From Bacteroidales bacterium (GTDB lineage: Bacteria > Bacteroidota > Bacteroidia > Bacteroidales > WCHB1-69), in contig JAFZWE010000002.1 of NCBI GenBank assembly GCA_017617445.1, positions 62,001 to 126,000 on the forward strand: a stretch of DNA of 64,000 nt, in the 5' to 3' direction. Positions 1 to 10,326 of this stretch are shown one piece after another (the stretch's first letter is position 1; every line of letters begins with the position of its first letter). The position numbers and the translations under genes are program-made. The notes below the pieces were generated by a model. That model saw nothing but the letters and a program-made list of their open reading frames with translations. It ran no database searches and was not told the origin of the DNA.

Positions 1-1
1 C

Positions 2-3000
2 GCCACTGTGCCGTTCACACAGACGGCCACTATGGAGAATGCCGGTGACTATTATGCAGTGGTCGCTGATACTAATGTATCTATATATAATGTGGATGTT
101 CCCTGCTCCGCTACCAGTAATACCGTCACAGTGGAGGTCTTCTCTCTGCCTGAGGTTACCCTGACTCAGTTCAATGGCGTGGCTACGGATACCAATAACG
201 CTGGCATGTTCTGCCCGCTGGACACCATCCATACCGCTACATTCGTGGTTAGCGGCGGTAAGACCCCGTATACCCTGACATGGATGACCACTCCTATCGC
301 TGACGACATGGCTGTGGTTGACGACAGCGTTTACACATTGACCATTCATAGCACAACAGCTTGTAATACGGTTTACACCAACGGTATCATCGCCGGTGTG
401 GACGACAATAATTGTGCTCTTACAAATACCGCTGATATCACTTTCACTATCAATGATACGATCAAACCTGTTCTTACCGTGGTTACAAATACAGTTGAAG
501 GTGAGCCCGCGGGTACAGATTGTAAATACATTGTTCCCGATGTGACAACAGCAGCTTTCGTGACTGCTACGGACAATTGCGATAGCGTGATTTTGACCCA
601 AACCCCTGCAGCCGGTACTCTTATTACCGATACTACAATGGTGGTTGTGACTGTTACTGACATGTGCGGCAACAGTGTTGAGGATAGTGTTCAGGTTACT
701 ATTCCTGAACCGGTGGATGTGACTGCTACTGTTACTCAGCATGTGATTTGCTCTGGTGATGCCAATGGCGAAATTGAAGTTGCCGTGGCCCACGGAGTTC
801 ATCCCTACTCTGTAACCATTACTGATGGAACAACCAATTATACTCAAACAGGCGGTAATGTGGATACCACTTTCACTTTCACTGGCCTGACCAAAGGCGT
901 TTGGAAAGTTACTGTGACCGACAACAATGGTTGTGTTGACAGCACCGAGGCAGATGTGACCGCTCCCGATGCATTGACTTTGACTGTTAGTGACCAGACC
1001 AACCTTAGATGCTGGAATGACAATAGTGGTTCCTTCAATTATCAGGTTACCGGCGGTAGCGCTCCTTATTATCTGGTCATCACCCTCAATGGTACTCAGG
1101 TAAGTGATTCCACTTTGGCTGCTGCTACTACCACACAAATCGCCGTTACTGGTCTTGCCGCTGGCGATTATAAGGTGAAAGTGACAGACGACCACGGTTG
1201 TAAAGATTCTTCAGAATTTACCCTTACACAACCCGACTCTTTGCAGATTACCTCAACAGGCATTTTGAATAATGTGAGATGCTATGGTGAAAACAACGGT
1301 AACGCTACTGTGAATGTAACAGGTGGTACACTTCCTTATGTATATAGCTGGAAAGATAATACAGATACAGAGGTTTCCAACCAGCAAACAACAGGCAGAA
1401 TCCTTTATGCAGGTGCCTATACTATCCATGTAACAGATGCCAACAACTGCCCGTGTGTGGATTCCATCGTTACCATTACTCAGCATGACTCCTTGCAGGT
1501 GGTTTCCTTGGTTGACTCAACCCAGCATACCGCTTGCCCGTACTTGGGCGACTACAGCTTCACAGCTACTGTTTCCGGCGGTACAGAAACCCACACTTTC
1601 CATTGGACTGTAAGTGGTGTGGACACTCCGGATGAAACGACTACTGATTTGACAGATACTTATACTTATACAGAGGCTCCGGCTATCTGTGATACCACCC
1701 TGAGCAACATCATGTTCTATGTGGTGGATGACTCTCTCTGCCGCGCCTCTTCTGTCAATCCGTTTGATCTGCATATCGTGGATGATGAAAATCCCACTAT
1801 CACAGGTACCTTGCCTGACACTATCGTGGACGGTTGTGATGAAAATGCTGCTACAATTCCGGCTGCCTTTACCACGATTGCCGAACTTGAAAATGCTGGT
1901 TTGACCTTTGCTGACAACTGTACTGCTGTGGCAGATTTGGTGGTTACCAGTGCCGATGTCGCTGCCACCGCAAGCTGCCCGCTCAAGGCTACCATCACAA
2001 GAACTTATACCATTACGGACAAGTGCAACAAATTTGCAACGATTTCTCATACAATTTCTGTACAAGATACAACCAAACCTACATTTGATGCTCCGGATGA
2101 CATCACTATTTATAAGGATTCTTCTTGCAACTACAGTGCAGACCTCTTGATAACGGGAACAGCTACTAATTTAGCAGACAATTGCCCGCTGGGAACTCAA
2201 GTTGCTTCTTATACTGATGTTGAGGCTGCTGGTGATTGCATTGGCAAAACCATTATTACCAGAACATGGCATTTTGAGGATGTTTGCGGAAATGCTGCTG
2301 AAGATCAAGACCAGATCATCACTGTTTTGGACACAATCAAACCTTGGTTCACCTTGGAGCCGAAGAATGACAGCATCGCTTGCAACTTGTTTACCATTGG
2401 CAGATTGCAAACATGGTTAGACAAACCCAGAGCTACTGACAACTGCTCCGATGTCAAGATTGTTATTGACACCTTGACTGTTGATACCACCTGCCGTGCA
2501 GAATTGGGATGGTTGTATACCCATAATTTCAGATTCACTGCTGTTGACAGTTGTGGAAACCAGACTGTAAAAGAAGCTTCTTATGCTCTCTATGACAAGA
2601 ACGCTCCTACATGGGATGAATTCCCGATTGACAGTACTGTCAAAGAGTGTGATGTTGTAGACTTGGAAGATACCATTAGAGCTTGGGCTTCCAATATCAG
2701 TTGGACGGATCCTGCTTTGGCCGGTTCATGCTCTGACAGTGTTGAATTTGCGATTATTGACAGCGCTCTCTTCACACCTACCTGTGGTGCTGGCAGTTCA
2801 GCTGGTATCTACAAATATAAATGGTCTTTGACCGACGGTTGCTTGGTGCGTGTGGATTCTGCTCGTTTCTTTATCGTAGACCATACTCGTCCTGTAATTA
2901 ATCCTGTACCGGCTACAATTTATGTTGAATGCGACGGACAAGGTAATCAAGATGAATTCAAACAATGGTTGAAGATCCCGCAGGCTACTGACAATTGTAG

Positions 3001-6000
3001 CGAGGCTACTTTGGATTCCATCAAATATATCATTCCTACAGGTGGTTTGAATCTTGAATATGACCTTGATACCGTTACTGTTGTTGATGCTGCTGGACAT
3101 TTCAACGGATTTATCGGTGACCAGTGCGAGGGTTATTACTTCATCGTATGGTACTTCTCAGATGCTTGCGGTAATGTGAATACAACACAGGAAAGATTCT
3201 ATATCATTCATAATGATGGTCCTGAATTTACTGTTATCCCGCAGGATACTACAATCCAGTGTGAAGATTACAATATCAGCAACATGGCTTCATGGCTGGC
3301 CACTCCGCAGGCTCATGACGTATGTATGGATCAGGATGTTCCTGTGAATAACAACCTCGCAACAGCTGTATTTATCCAAGGTAGTTGCGGTGCTACAGGA
3401 CGTTATAATGTAAGTTTCACAGCTGCTGACGATTGTGCCAACTCTACTACGGTTACTGCCAGAGTGATTATCATTGATACAGTGGCTCCGACTGTTACTA
3501 CGGATCTGGGTACAGATTTGTCCGACAGCACACTGTACTATTCACGTCTTGACAATTGCACAGAACCCGTTCCTACAGATTATACTACTACTGTGGGCGA
3601 TATCGTCAATAATCACATTGCTGGTATCCTGTCTTTCAATGATTGTAGCGTTAAAAACAGTACTTTGGTGGTTGTTGCTGTTGAAGAACTTCTCAACGAG
3701 ACAGCTTGTACGAAGACATACAATGTTTCCTATACTATTGAAGACGAGTGTGGGAATGAAAATGTCTTCTATCAGAATGTGATGGTGACGGATACAACCA
3801 CACCTACTGGTAATAACATTGCTTCCGCTACCATTGCTTTGGATGCTTCCTGCGCTCTCTTGGAAACTGTTCCTACTTACACGTCGGTTGCAGAACTTAA
3901 TGGTTTTGGCGCCAATGTCGTGGATTGCCCGAATGCAGCTGACCTGACTGTGGCTTTGGATGGTGCTGATACTTATGATGGTTCCCTTGCAAACTGTGAT
4001 TCTGTGATTATCAGACATTATATTTTGACAGATGCTTGTGGCCAGACCCTGCAGATTGCTGATACAATCAAAGTAATTGACACTCTTGCACCTGTGTTGA
4101 CTTACTCCGAATTGAATGATACTGTTTATTCCAGAGAAGACTGCGGCGAGATTGCAGATACTGTAGCTCTCTTCGCTAATCTCTTGGATTATGCTTACCT
4201 GACTGCTAACTATAATTTCACTGCTGAAGATTGTACTCCGAATTACACGATTACCCGTGGTACTTCTACTGTTACCGAAGGCCCGTGGGGTGACACCAAG
4301 ATTGAAAAAACTGTGGTGACCACCTTCTCCATCTCTGATGGTTCTCTCTGTAATACTAAGACCACTGAATTTGAACACACATTGGTGATTCTGGATACGG
4401 TTACTCCGAAGCTTCCTGGCACGCCCATCAAGGATAGCACAATCCAACAGCTTGCAGATTGCTCTTACAATGTTCCGGATGAAGCTTATTTCGACAAGTA
4501 TGAAGATGTTCAGGCTTGGGACAATAGTTTCGTAGTTACCGACTGCCATGTGGGTCCGAATTCTACGGTGAACCATCTGGGTACTGATACACTTGACCTC
4601 GGATGTACGAAGACTCTGTCACTCCATTATGTTGTACTTGACTCCTGCAACAATGCTTCTGAAGAGTTTATTCTGACCATCCACGTGGAAGACACCGTGG
4701 CTCCTGTTTTGGCTGGCAGCTTGACAGATTCTATCTGCTATTACAATACGGATTGCTCATTGCCGGTGGTTGCTCCTTACCAGACTGCCAACGAACTCCT
4801 TGCAAATGGCATCACAAGTATTACAGAATGCAACTTGGATTATGATGCAGTTCGCGTTAGTCTCGTTTCTGCTGACACTTCAACCGAACGTTGCCCGGTG
4901 GTTGTCACCAGAATTTATACTTTGAGTGATGATTGTGGTAACGTCTCCAAGCAATTTAACCATGTTATCCGTATTTTGGATACTGTTAGACCTGTGGTTC
5001 TGTTTGATCATGTGGATACTACTAAGATTTACTTGGATGCTGTATCCTGCACAAGTCCTGCGGTTGATACTTTCAAGACAGTTCAGGATGTGATGACCTT
5101 CACTGGTCTGCCGATTGAAAATCTCTTCAGAGATTGTAACATTGGACCTGATTGTGAGATTGTACTTGTATCTGTTGATTCTTCTGATGCCCGTTGCCCG
5201 CGTAATATTGATAGACTTTATGCGGTTGTTGACAGCTGTGGCAATCAGTCCAACGGTAATTTCAGACATACCATTACTGTTATTGACAATGTAGCCCCGA
5301 CTATCACTGGAAACCTTGCAGATTCTACCATCTATATGACTGAAGATTGTGTGATTCCTAATGTTGAGCCCTATGCTACTGTAGATGACCTCCCGTCCAC
5401 TATTGAAATTTTTGATTGCAATCTCGATCAGAATCTGACATGGATTGATGACACTTTGGCTACAGCTGCTCAGATTACCTTGGATCATCCAGAGATTATG
5501 ATCATCATACGTACATATACCACAACCGATTCTTGCGGTAATCCGGATGATTTCACTCACATTATCTTTGTCCGTGATACCTTTGCTCCGACGATTAACA
5601 CGGATTATACAACGGTTGGTGGTGAACCCAAGGTACAGGATTCCGTCATCCAGCGCAAGGCTGATTGCACATTTGAGTTGCCGACAGCTTTCGCCACAGT
5701 TGAGGAAGCAGAGGCTTATCCGGGAATGAACGACATTTTCGACTGCCAGCTTGACTCTAACCTTACTTTGGTAAGTCAGGATACGGTTCTCACGAATTGC
5801 GTTGACACGGTGACCAGAGTATATTCTGTACAAGATAGTACTGGTAATACCTCTTATTTCACACAGATATTCTTCATTAATGATACAGTGAAACCGGTGG
5901 CTTCCGGAACCCTGCCGACTTTGAATATCTATACAGATGTTGATTGTGACTATTCCACCAGCCTTGCTGATGAAATCACTCCTTATGCAAATGTTTCTGA

Positions 6001-8104
6001 CCTTGCTACTGCTGGATTGACCGTTACGGATTGCAAGAATCTGACGGTTTCCGCTCCGGCAGATGTTGAACATATTGACATCTATAATTGCAACAGCTAT
6101 TTGACAAGAACTTATACAATTACTGATGATTGTGGTAACTACATTACGGTTGAACAGACGATCAACATCAATGATACGATTAAGCCGCAGCTTTCTGCTG
6201 TTATTCCGAATCAACCGGCTACATCCGAAGGTGATTGTACATTTACTATTCCTGATTTGACAAGCCTTGTCCTCAGTGCATTTGATGATAACTGCTCTTC
6301 TGCTGCCAAGACTTGCACACAGGATTATGCTGCTGCAACAGTAATTACCGATACCACCGATGTTACGGTGACCTTCACTGACAGTTGTAACAATTCCAAC
6401 ACAGTGGTTATTAGAGTTACTGTTCCTTCTACACCTGTTATCGTTCGTTTCGAAACTGATTCTGTGCGTTGTCATGGTGAAAGCAACGGTTCAATTGAAG
6501 TCTTTGCTGAAGGTGGCACAACTCCTTACAGATATACCATTGAGGGTACAACAGATACGATTAGTACAACTGTCTTCACAGATCTTGCTGCTGGTAACTA
6601 CACAGTTACTATGATTGATGCTGATGGCTGCAAGGCTTCCAAAGACACTACGGTTTATGAGCCGGATACATTGGATGTTACCCTTACTTTGAACAATGCT
6701 GCAGTTTGCGATTATGAGAAGATTTATGCTACTGCTAATATTACTGAACCGGGTACTCCTTCATACACTTACAGTTGGTCTGTACTCCATCTTGATGTGG
6801 ACACCACTTCTCTTGCAGGTGAGACTACAGCTTTGACATCATTTGATACGAACTATTTGGCTCCTGCTGGTGATTATAAGTTTGTGGTTAATGTAGTGGA
6901 CGCCCGTACTTGTGTTGCAACGGATACTGTTAGTTACAGAGTTGACACGAGCTATTTGATCGATACAGCAGCTTGGGTATGTTTCAATGAAGATTATGTA
7001 TGGGAGGGACACCGTACCATTTCTATAGCAGAAAGACCGGTTACAGATACTACTTATATTTTCTATGACTCGTTGCTTACGGTCAATAACTGTGACAGTG
7101 TGGTTGCTTTACACTTGTGGAATATCAGTAATCCGGCTTTGGTAGTGAGACATCAGGGAGAAGGTACTGCTATGCCTGATCTGCTCCAAACTTCCATAGA
7201 TACGACGGTTTATACAGATGGTCCTACATTCGCCTTTGAATTCTTTGTGTCCAAGATCTGTTCTGGTTGCAGTAATATTAAAGTTTCTGTTGATTTTGAT
7301 TGGGCTGTGGATACTGGTTCAAATGACTGGGCACCGATGGGTAATAATGTGACTTCTTATTTGTGGCCCACCTATCATACTTATTTTGATGCTTCTACTT
7401 TGCAGCCTTACACCAATGCTACTCCTGATCATGTGTCACTGCCGAAACTCTTCCCGACGGTTTCCGCTGGTGGTACTGCTCATAACTATGATTACTATAA
7501 CCTCTGTTGGTTGGCTCCTTCATACGCTAACTATCATGGTACGGGTACCAGCTCATACGGTACATTCTATAGCTATGGCCGTGCACATACGCTCCAGATC
7601 TTAAATCATGACCGTACTCCGGGTAGATATAGAGTGATTGTCAGCTTGCACCAGCGTCTTAATGGTTCTGGATATAACAATGAAGGTTATGATTCTGCTG
7701 ATGGTAAGATTGGTGGTCACGGTGCAAGTGACGGCCCCATTGTATATGCTTCCGATACTGTCTATATCACAATTCTGCAAGGCGCCAATAGTGTGATGCC
7801 GCATGTGGATCCGATGGATGGTGTTGTTAGCAGCACAGAGAAGGATGTTCTCCCGATTGCTAATGTTTACCCGAACCCGGCTAAGGATTATATTGAAATT
7901 GAACTTAGCGGCTTTGAAGGTGAAACTCAGATTGGCCTTGTTGACGGTCATGGTAAGACCCTCCAGTCTGTGGAAGTTGACATTGATTCCGAAAGCACTC
8001 CGATTGTCAAGATGAACACCTCCGATTATGCTGCCGGCGTTTACATGGTAACCGCTCGCTCAAAGGATGTTATCGTCACGAAACGTGTTGTGATTGTGAA
8101 ATAA
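2..8104 (+). CDS. Giant SprB/HYR-repeat surface adhesin with T9SS sorting domain (5' end outside window)
   Basis: The frame is open to the left edge, so the N-terminus and signal peptide are missing; about 2,700 residues are visible. Numbering from position 8, I see an HYR-like module near 150-235, three SprB-type repeats near 235-500 (Cys-x-Gly...Asn-Gly, GG-x-x-PY, then G-x-Y-x-V-x-V-x-D-x-x-GC), then a long array near 590-2140 of roughly 110-residue modules. Each module carries DC, a CP or CT pair, a D-x-CGN turn and a closing DT-x-x-P. One more SprB repeat sits near 2145-2222, then a unique region, then a type A T9SS C-terminal domain (about 2615-2698) starting at VYPNPAKD. By family knowledge this is exported by the T9SS and held on or shed from the surface, acting in adhesion. 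The paired cysteines suggest disulfides. The ligand is unknown. Thr/Asp-rich codon use keeps long antisense frames open; these are not genes. Confidence 0.85.
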   Translation, partial: ATVPFTQTATMENAGDYYAVVADTNVSIYNVDVPCSATSNTVTVEVFSLPEVTLTQFNGVATDTNNAGMFCPLDTIHTATFVVSGGKTPYTLTWMTTPIADDMAVVDDSVYTLTIHSTTACNTVYTNGIIAGVDDNNCALTNTADITFTINDTIKPVLTVVTNTVEGEPAGTDCKYIVPDVTTAAFVTATDNCDSVILTQTPAAGTLITDTTMVVVTVTDMCGNSVEDSVQVTIPEPVDVTATVTQHVICSGDANGEIEVAVAHGVHPYSVTITDGTTNYTQTGGNVDTTFTFTGLTKGVWKVTVTDNNGCVDSTEADVTAPDALTLTVSDQTNLRCWNDNSGSFNYQVTGGSAPYYLVITLNGTQVSDSTLAAATTTQIAVTGLAAGDYKVKVTDDHGCKDSSEFTLTQPDSLQITSTGILNNVRCYGENNGNATVNVTGGTLPYVYSWKDNTDTEVSNQQTTGRILYAGAYTIHVTDANNCPCVDSIVTITQHDSLQVVSLVDSTQHTACPYLGDYSFTATVSGGTETHTFHWTVSGVDTPDETTTDLTDTYTYTEAPAICDTTLSNIMFYVVDDSLCRASSVNPFDLHIVDDENPTITGTLPDTIVDGCDENAATIPAAFTTIAELENAGLTFADNCTAVADLVVTSADVAATASCPLKATITRTYTITDKCNKFATISHTISVQDTTKPTFDAPDDITIYKDSSCNYSADLLITGTATNLADNCPLGTQVASYTDVEAAGDCIGKTIITRTWHFEDVCGNAAEDQDQIITVLDTIKPWFTLEPKNDSIACNLFTIGRLQTWLDKPRATDNCSDVKIVIDTLTVDTTCRAELGWLYTHNFRFTAVDSCGNQTVKEASYALYDKNAPTWDEFPIDSTVKECDVVDLEDTIRAWASNISWTDPALAGSCSDSVEFAIIDSALFTPTCGAGSSAGIYKYKWSLTDGCLVRVDSARFFIVDHTRPVINPVPATIYVECDGQGNQDEFKQWLKIPQATDNCSEATLDSIKYIIPTGGLNLEYDLDTVTVVDAAGHFNGFIGDQCEGYYFIVWYFSDACGNVNTTQERFYIIHNDGPEFTVIPQDTTIQCEDYNISNMASWLATPQAHDVCMDQDVPVNNNLATAVFIQGSCGATGRYNVSFTAADDCANSTTVTARVIIIDTVAPTVTTDLGTDLSDSTLYYSRLDNCTEPVPTDYTTTVGDIVNNHIAGILSFNDCSVKNSTLVVVAVEELLNETACTKTYNVSYTIEDECGNENVFYQNVMVTDTTTPTGNNIASATIALDASCALLETVPTYTSVAELNGFGANVVDCPNAADLTVALDGADTYDGSLANCDSVIIRHYILTDACGQTLQIADTIKVIDTLAPVLTYSELNDTVYSREDCGEIADTVALFANLLDYAYLTANYNFTAEDCTPNYTITRGTSTVTEGPWGDTKIEKTVVTTFSISDGSLCNTKTTEFEHTLVILDTVTPKLPGTPIKDSTIQQLADCSYNVPDEAYFDKYEDVQAWDNSFVVTDCHVGPNSTVNHLGTDTLDLGCTKTLSLHYVVLDSCNNASEEFILTIHVEDTVAPVLAGSLTDSICYYNTDCSLPVVAPYQTANELLANGITSITECNLDYDAVRVSLVSADTSTERCPVVVTRIYTLSDDCGNVSKQFNHVIRILDTVRPVVLFDHVDTTKIYLDAVSCTSPAVDTFKTVQDVMTFTGLPIENLFRDCNIGPDCEIVLVSVDSSDARCPRNIDRLYAVVDSCGNQSNGNFRHTITVIDNVAPTITGNLADSTIYMTEDCVIPNVEPYATVDDLPSTIEIFDCNLDQNLTWIDDTLATAAQITLDHPEIMIIIRTYTTTDSCGNPDDFTHIIFVRDTFAPTINTDYTTVGGEPKVQDSVIQRKADCTFELPTAFATVEEAEAYPGMNDIFDCQLDSNLTLVSQDTVLTNCVDTVTRVYSVQDSTGNTSYFTQIFFINDTVKPVASGTLPTLNIYTDVDCDYSTSLADEITPYANVSDLATAGLTVTDCKNLTVSAPADVEHIDIYNCNSYLTRTYTITDDCGNYITVEQTININDTIKPQLSAVIPNQPATSEGDCTFTIPDLTSLVLSAFDDNCSSAAKTCTQDYAAATVITDTTDVTVTFTDSCNNSNTVVIRVTVPSTPVIVRFETDSVRCHGESNGSIEVFAEGGTTPYRYTIEGTTDTISTTVFTDLAAGNYTVTMIDADGCKASKDTTVYEPDTLDVTLTLNNAAVCDYEKIYATANITEPGTPSYTYSWSVLHLDVDTTSLAGETTALTSFDTNYLAPAGDYKFVVNVVDARTCVATDTVSYRVDTSYLIDTAAWVCFNEDYVWEGHRTISIAERPVTDTTYIFYDSLLTVNNCDSVVALHLWNISNPALVVRHQGEGTAMPDLLQTSIDTTVYTDGPTFAFEFFVSKICSGCSNIKVSVDFDWAVDTGSNDWAPMGNNVTSYLWPTYHTYFDASTLQPYTNATPDHVSLPKLFPTVSAGGTAHNYDYYNLCWLAPSYANYHGTGTSSYGTFYSYGRAHTLQILNHDRTPGRYRVIVSLHQRLNGSGYNNEGYDSADGKIGGHGASDGPIVYASDTVYITILQGANSVMPHVDPMDGVVSSTEKDVLPIANVYPNPAKDYIEIELSGFEGETQIGLVDGHGKTLQSVEVDIDSESTPIVKMNTSDYAAGVYMVTARSKDVIVTKRVVIVK

Positions 8105-8123
8105 CAACTTTAAAAATATCCAA

Positions 8124-8149
8124 GGGCTGCCCAACGGCAGCCCTTTTTT
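8124..8149 (+). terminator. Intrinsic terminator after the giant adhesin
   Basis: GGGCTGCC at 8124-8131 pairs perfectly with GGCAGCCC at 8136-8143 around a CAAC loop, followed by six T. Confidence 0.9.
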
Positions 8150-8210
8150 GTTTACAAAGTTTTGTTAGCAAAATTTGATTTTGACAATACCTTATTTCAG
8201 TGCATTCCTC

Positions 8211-8218
8211 TATTTTTG
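8211..8218 (+). promoter_or_regulatory. Bacteroidota -7 box (TATTTTTG)
   Basis: This TAnnTTTG-type box lies 57 bases before the serine hydrolase start and just after the upstream terminator. I see no convincing -33 TTTG at the usual spacing. Confidence 0.5.
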
Positions 8219-8275
8219 CACTGATTCTCAGTTGTCTCTCAATCAACTTTACTTTTAATTTTTGATGTTGCATTT

Positions 8276-9538
8276 ATGAAAAAAATTGTGGTTTTTTTTC
8301 TGTGGTGTGTTTGGGGAATGTGCTGTTTTGCACAAACTCCCTTTTCTGATTTTTCCTCTTTGGGTAGATCATGTGACAGGAAAATTGATGACATGGTCCA
8401 TGGAGCCATTGAGAATAAAATCATACCGGGTTGCCAAATTCTTGCTATGAGCCATGGTAAGTTGGTCTATTATAAGAACTTCGGTTATCTAAAATACGAT
8501 TCTATACTTCCTGTTAATTCGCAGACCATGTATGATGTGGCTTCTATGACAAAGTCGTTGGCTACTACTTTGGCGGTAATGAAGTTGTATGATAACCATG
8601 ACCTCCGGCTTACGGATACCGTGGGTATGTATCTGGATTATGCAGCGGGTACGGGTGTCGGGAAGCTGACATTGGCTGAACTTTTGACACATACATCCGG
8701 TTTGGCTGCGTTTGTCCCTTTTTATCGCGAAATTTCTCCCAAGGGAGTGTGGGATTCCTCTTACCTGTGTTCTCAGTATAGTGATACTTTCTGTGTTCAG
8801 GTGGCTGACCATGTCTTTCTCCGCTACGACTATCCGGATACGGTGCGGCATAAGCTTGCCATCTACCGTTTAAATGAAAAAAAATATGTGTATAGCGATC
8901 TTGGTTTTGTGCTTTTGAAAGAGATCGTGGAAAAAATCGCTCACCAGCCCATGGACTCGTTTCTTATGGAGAAATTTTATGTGCCCATGGGACTCACACG
9001 TACGGGTTTTAATCCTCGGAATTGGACTTGCGCTGATAATATCGCACCCACCGAGGAGGACCGATATTTCCGCAAGCAGGTTTTGCAAGGGTATGTCCAT
9101 GACCAAACTGCAGCGGTCTTCGGTGGTGTGTGTGGAAATGCAGGGCTGTTTTCCACGGCTTCCGAGGTGGCTGCCATTTTGCAAATGTTGATGAATGAGG
9201 GATCATGGCAAGGCAAGTGTTATCTGTCCCCGTTAACGGTGAAGCAATTTGTAACCACCTGCCCTATGCACGGATGTCAGCGTAGAGGTTTGGGTTTTGA
9301 CACCCCCTCTTTCGCCAAGCCGAATGCGGTGCTTCCGGAAGCAAGTAGCAGAAGAACCTTTGGACATCAGGGTTTTACAGGCACGGTGTTCTGGTGCGAT
9401 CCAGAGGAAGATTTCATCTATATCTTCTTGTCCAACAGAGTTTATCCGAGTGCTGAGGAAAACAAGTTGTCAAAAAGCCGCTTGAGATTGCTGGTGCATG
9501 AGGAGATTTTGAAAGCCCTTCATGCGGAGAAACAATAG
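8276..9538 (+). CDS. Secreted serine hydrolase, class C beta-lactamase / penicillin-binding-protein-like family
   Basis: The 420-residue protein has a signal peptide ending near residue 20 (CCFAQ). The three active-site motifs of the family are visible: S90-M-T-K93 (nucleophile and general base), Y206-S-D208 in the Y-x-N position, and H364-Q-G366 in the K/H-T-G position. A conserved GGV-x-GNAGLFSTA stretch follows near 283-295. The family includes D-alanyl-D-alanine carboxypeptidases, esterases and beta-lactamases; the substrate cannot be read from the sequence. It most likely acts in the periplasm on peptidoglycan or small esters. Six bases separate it from the next gene, so the two are probably co-transcribed. 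Asp instead of Asn in the Y-x-N motif is a small departure from the textbook form. Confidence 0.82.
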   Translation: MKKIVVFFLWCVWGMCCFAQTPFSDFSSLGRSCDRKIDDMVHGAIENKIIPGCQILAMSHGKLVYYKNFGYLKYDSILPVNSQTMYDVASMTKSLATTLAVMKLYDNHDLRLTDTVGMYLDYAAGTGVGKLTLAELLTHTSGLAAFVPFYREISPKGVWDSSYLCSQYSDTFCVQVADHVFLRYDYPDTVRHKLAIYRLNEKKYVYSDLGFVLLKEIVEKIAHQPMDSFLMEKFYVPMGLTRTGFNPRNWTCADNIAPTEEDRYFRKQVLQGYVHDQTAAVFGGVCGNAGLFSTASEVAAILQMLMNEGSWQGKCYLSPLTVKQFVTTCPMHGCQRRGLGFDTPSFAKPNAVLPEASSRRTFGHQGFTGTVFWCDPEEDFIYIFLSNRVYPSAEENKLSKSRLRLLVHEEILKALHAEKQ

Positions 9539-9544
9539 TCTAAA

Positions 9545-10315
9545 ATGAAAAATAACGTCACATTAATTGGTGATTGGGGAAGTTCTGAACCTTATGTGTC
9601 CATGTTGAAGGGCCGTTTGTTCAGTCGCATGGAAGAGGTAAATGTTTTTGATATACACCATTCCATTCCATTGGGCAATAATGCTTTGACTGCTTTTCTT
9701 TTGGCGCACACCTATTCATGCTTCCCTCAACACACTGTTCATTTGGTGCTAACTAATGTGAGTGAAACTAATTCGGGAGTGCCCTTGGCAGTTAGCGTGG
9801 ACGGACATTTTTTTGTGGCCCCGAATAGTGGTGTGCTGCCAATGATGTTTTATGAGCAGTTGGGGGATTTGACTTTCTGGAAATGTGTGGTGAAGGAAGG
9901 CGGTTTCGTTGAGAGAATGATTACCATGGCTTGTGCTTGCCAGGAAGGACGGATGGAAGAGGTGGCCGATGTGTGCACTGACTACAAAATTTCCCGTCCT
10001 TTGATGTCTGATTATGATCCGGTTAGACGGAAAATCTCCGGGCATATCATCCATATTGACGAGATGGGCAATGTGATCACCAATATTCCTGTGGGCATTT
10101 TCCGCAAGGCAATGGAGCAAAACTCCCGATTCCAAGTAGGTATAGGACGATATGCGGTCACCCGTTTTCATGAAAGTTACCAGGAAGATGTGGCGCCATA
10201 TATTCTTCCAAATTCTTTGGGAGTGATGGAGGTGGCGGCTTATAATGGGAGAGTAGCTCTGGTGGCACAATGGGAGGTGATGGATGAAATTGAAGTTCAG
10301 TTTTTTGAAAATTAA
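9545..10315 (+). CDS. SAM hydroxide adenosyltransferase-like protein (DUF62 family), catalytic motifs altered
   Basis: The 256-residue protein follows the fold pattern of the DUF62 / SAM hydrolase and fluorinase-chlorinase family: an N-terminal T-L-I-G-D-W-G strand, a KG-x-LFS-R helix, a VHLVL strand, FVAPNSG, and a C-terminal part with GHIIHIDEMGNVITNIP. Active members convert SAM to adenosine and methionine with an Asp-Arg-His group. Here the usual DPGVGT-x-R stretch reads TNVSETNSG, so the Asp aligns with Asn and the Arg with Gly. PDNG reads PNSG, and no HGRD motif is visible. This suggests a divergent or non-catalytic member. I recall other Bacteroidota members also departing from the consensus here, so this may be lineage-wide. 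It sits between a serine hydrolase (6 bases) and a T9SS cargo gene (11 bases) in a likely operon. Confidence 0.72.
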   Translation: MKNNVTLIGDWGSSEPYVSMLKGRLFSRMEEVNVFDIHHSIPLGNNALTAFLLAHTYSCFPQHTVHLVLTNVSETNSGVPLAVSVDGHFFVAPNSGVLPMMFYEQLGDLTFWKCVVKEGGFVERMITMACACQEGRMEEVADVCTDYKISRPLMSDYDPVRRKISGHIIHIDEMGNVITNIPVGIFRKAMEQNSRFQVGIGRYAVTRFHESYQEDVAPYILPNSLGVMEVAAYNGRVALVAQWEVMDEIEVQFFEN

Positions 10316-10326
10316 AAAATGATGAT

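Noticed and set aside
3542..6475. Long minus-strand open frames (344 and 531 residues) inside the adhesin gene
   Set aside because: They lie wholly antisense to repeat modules with strong protein-level conservation, have no recognisable domain or start signals, and result from the Thr/Asp-rich codon pattern.
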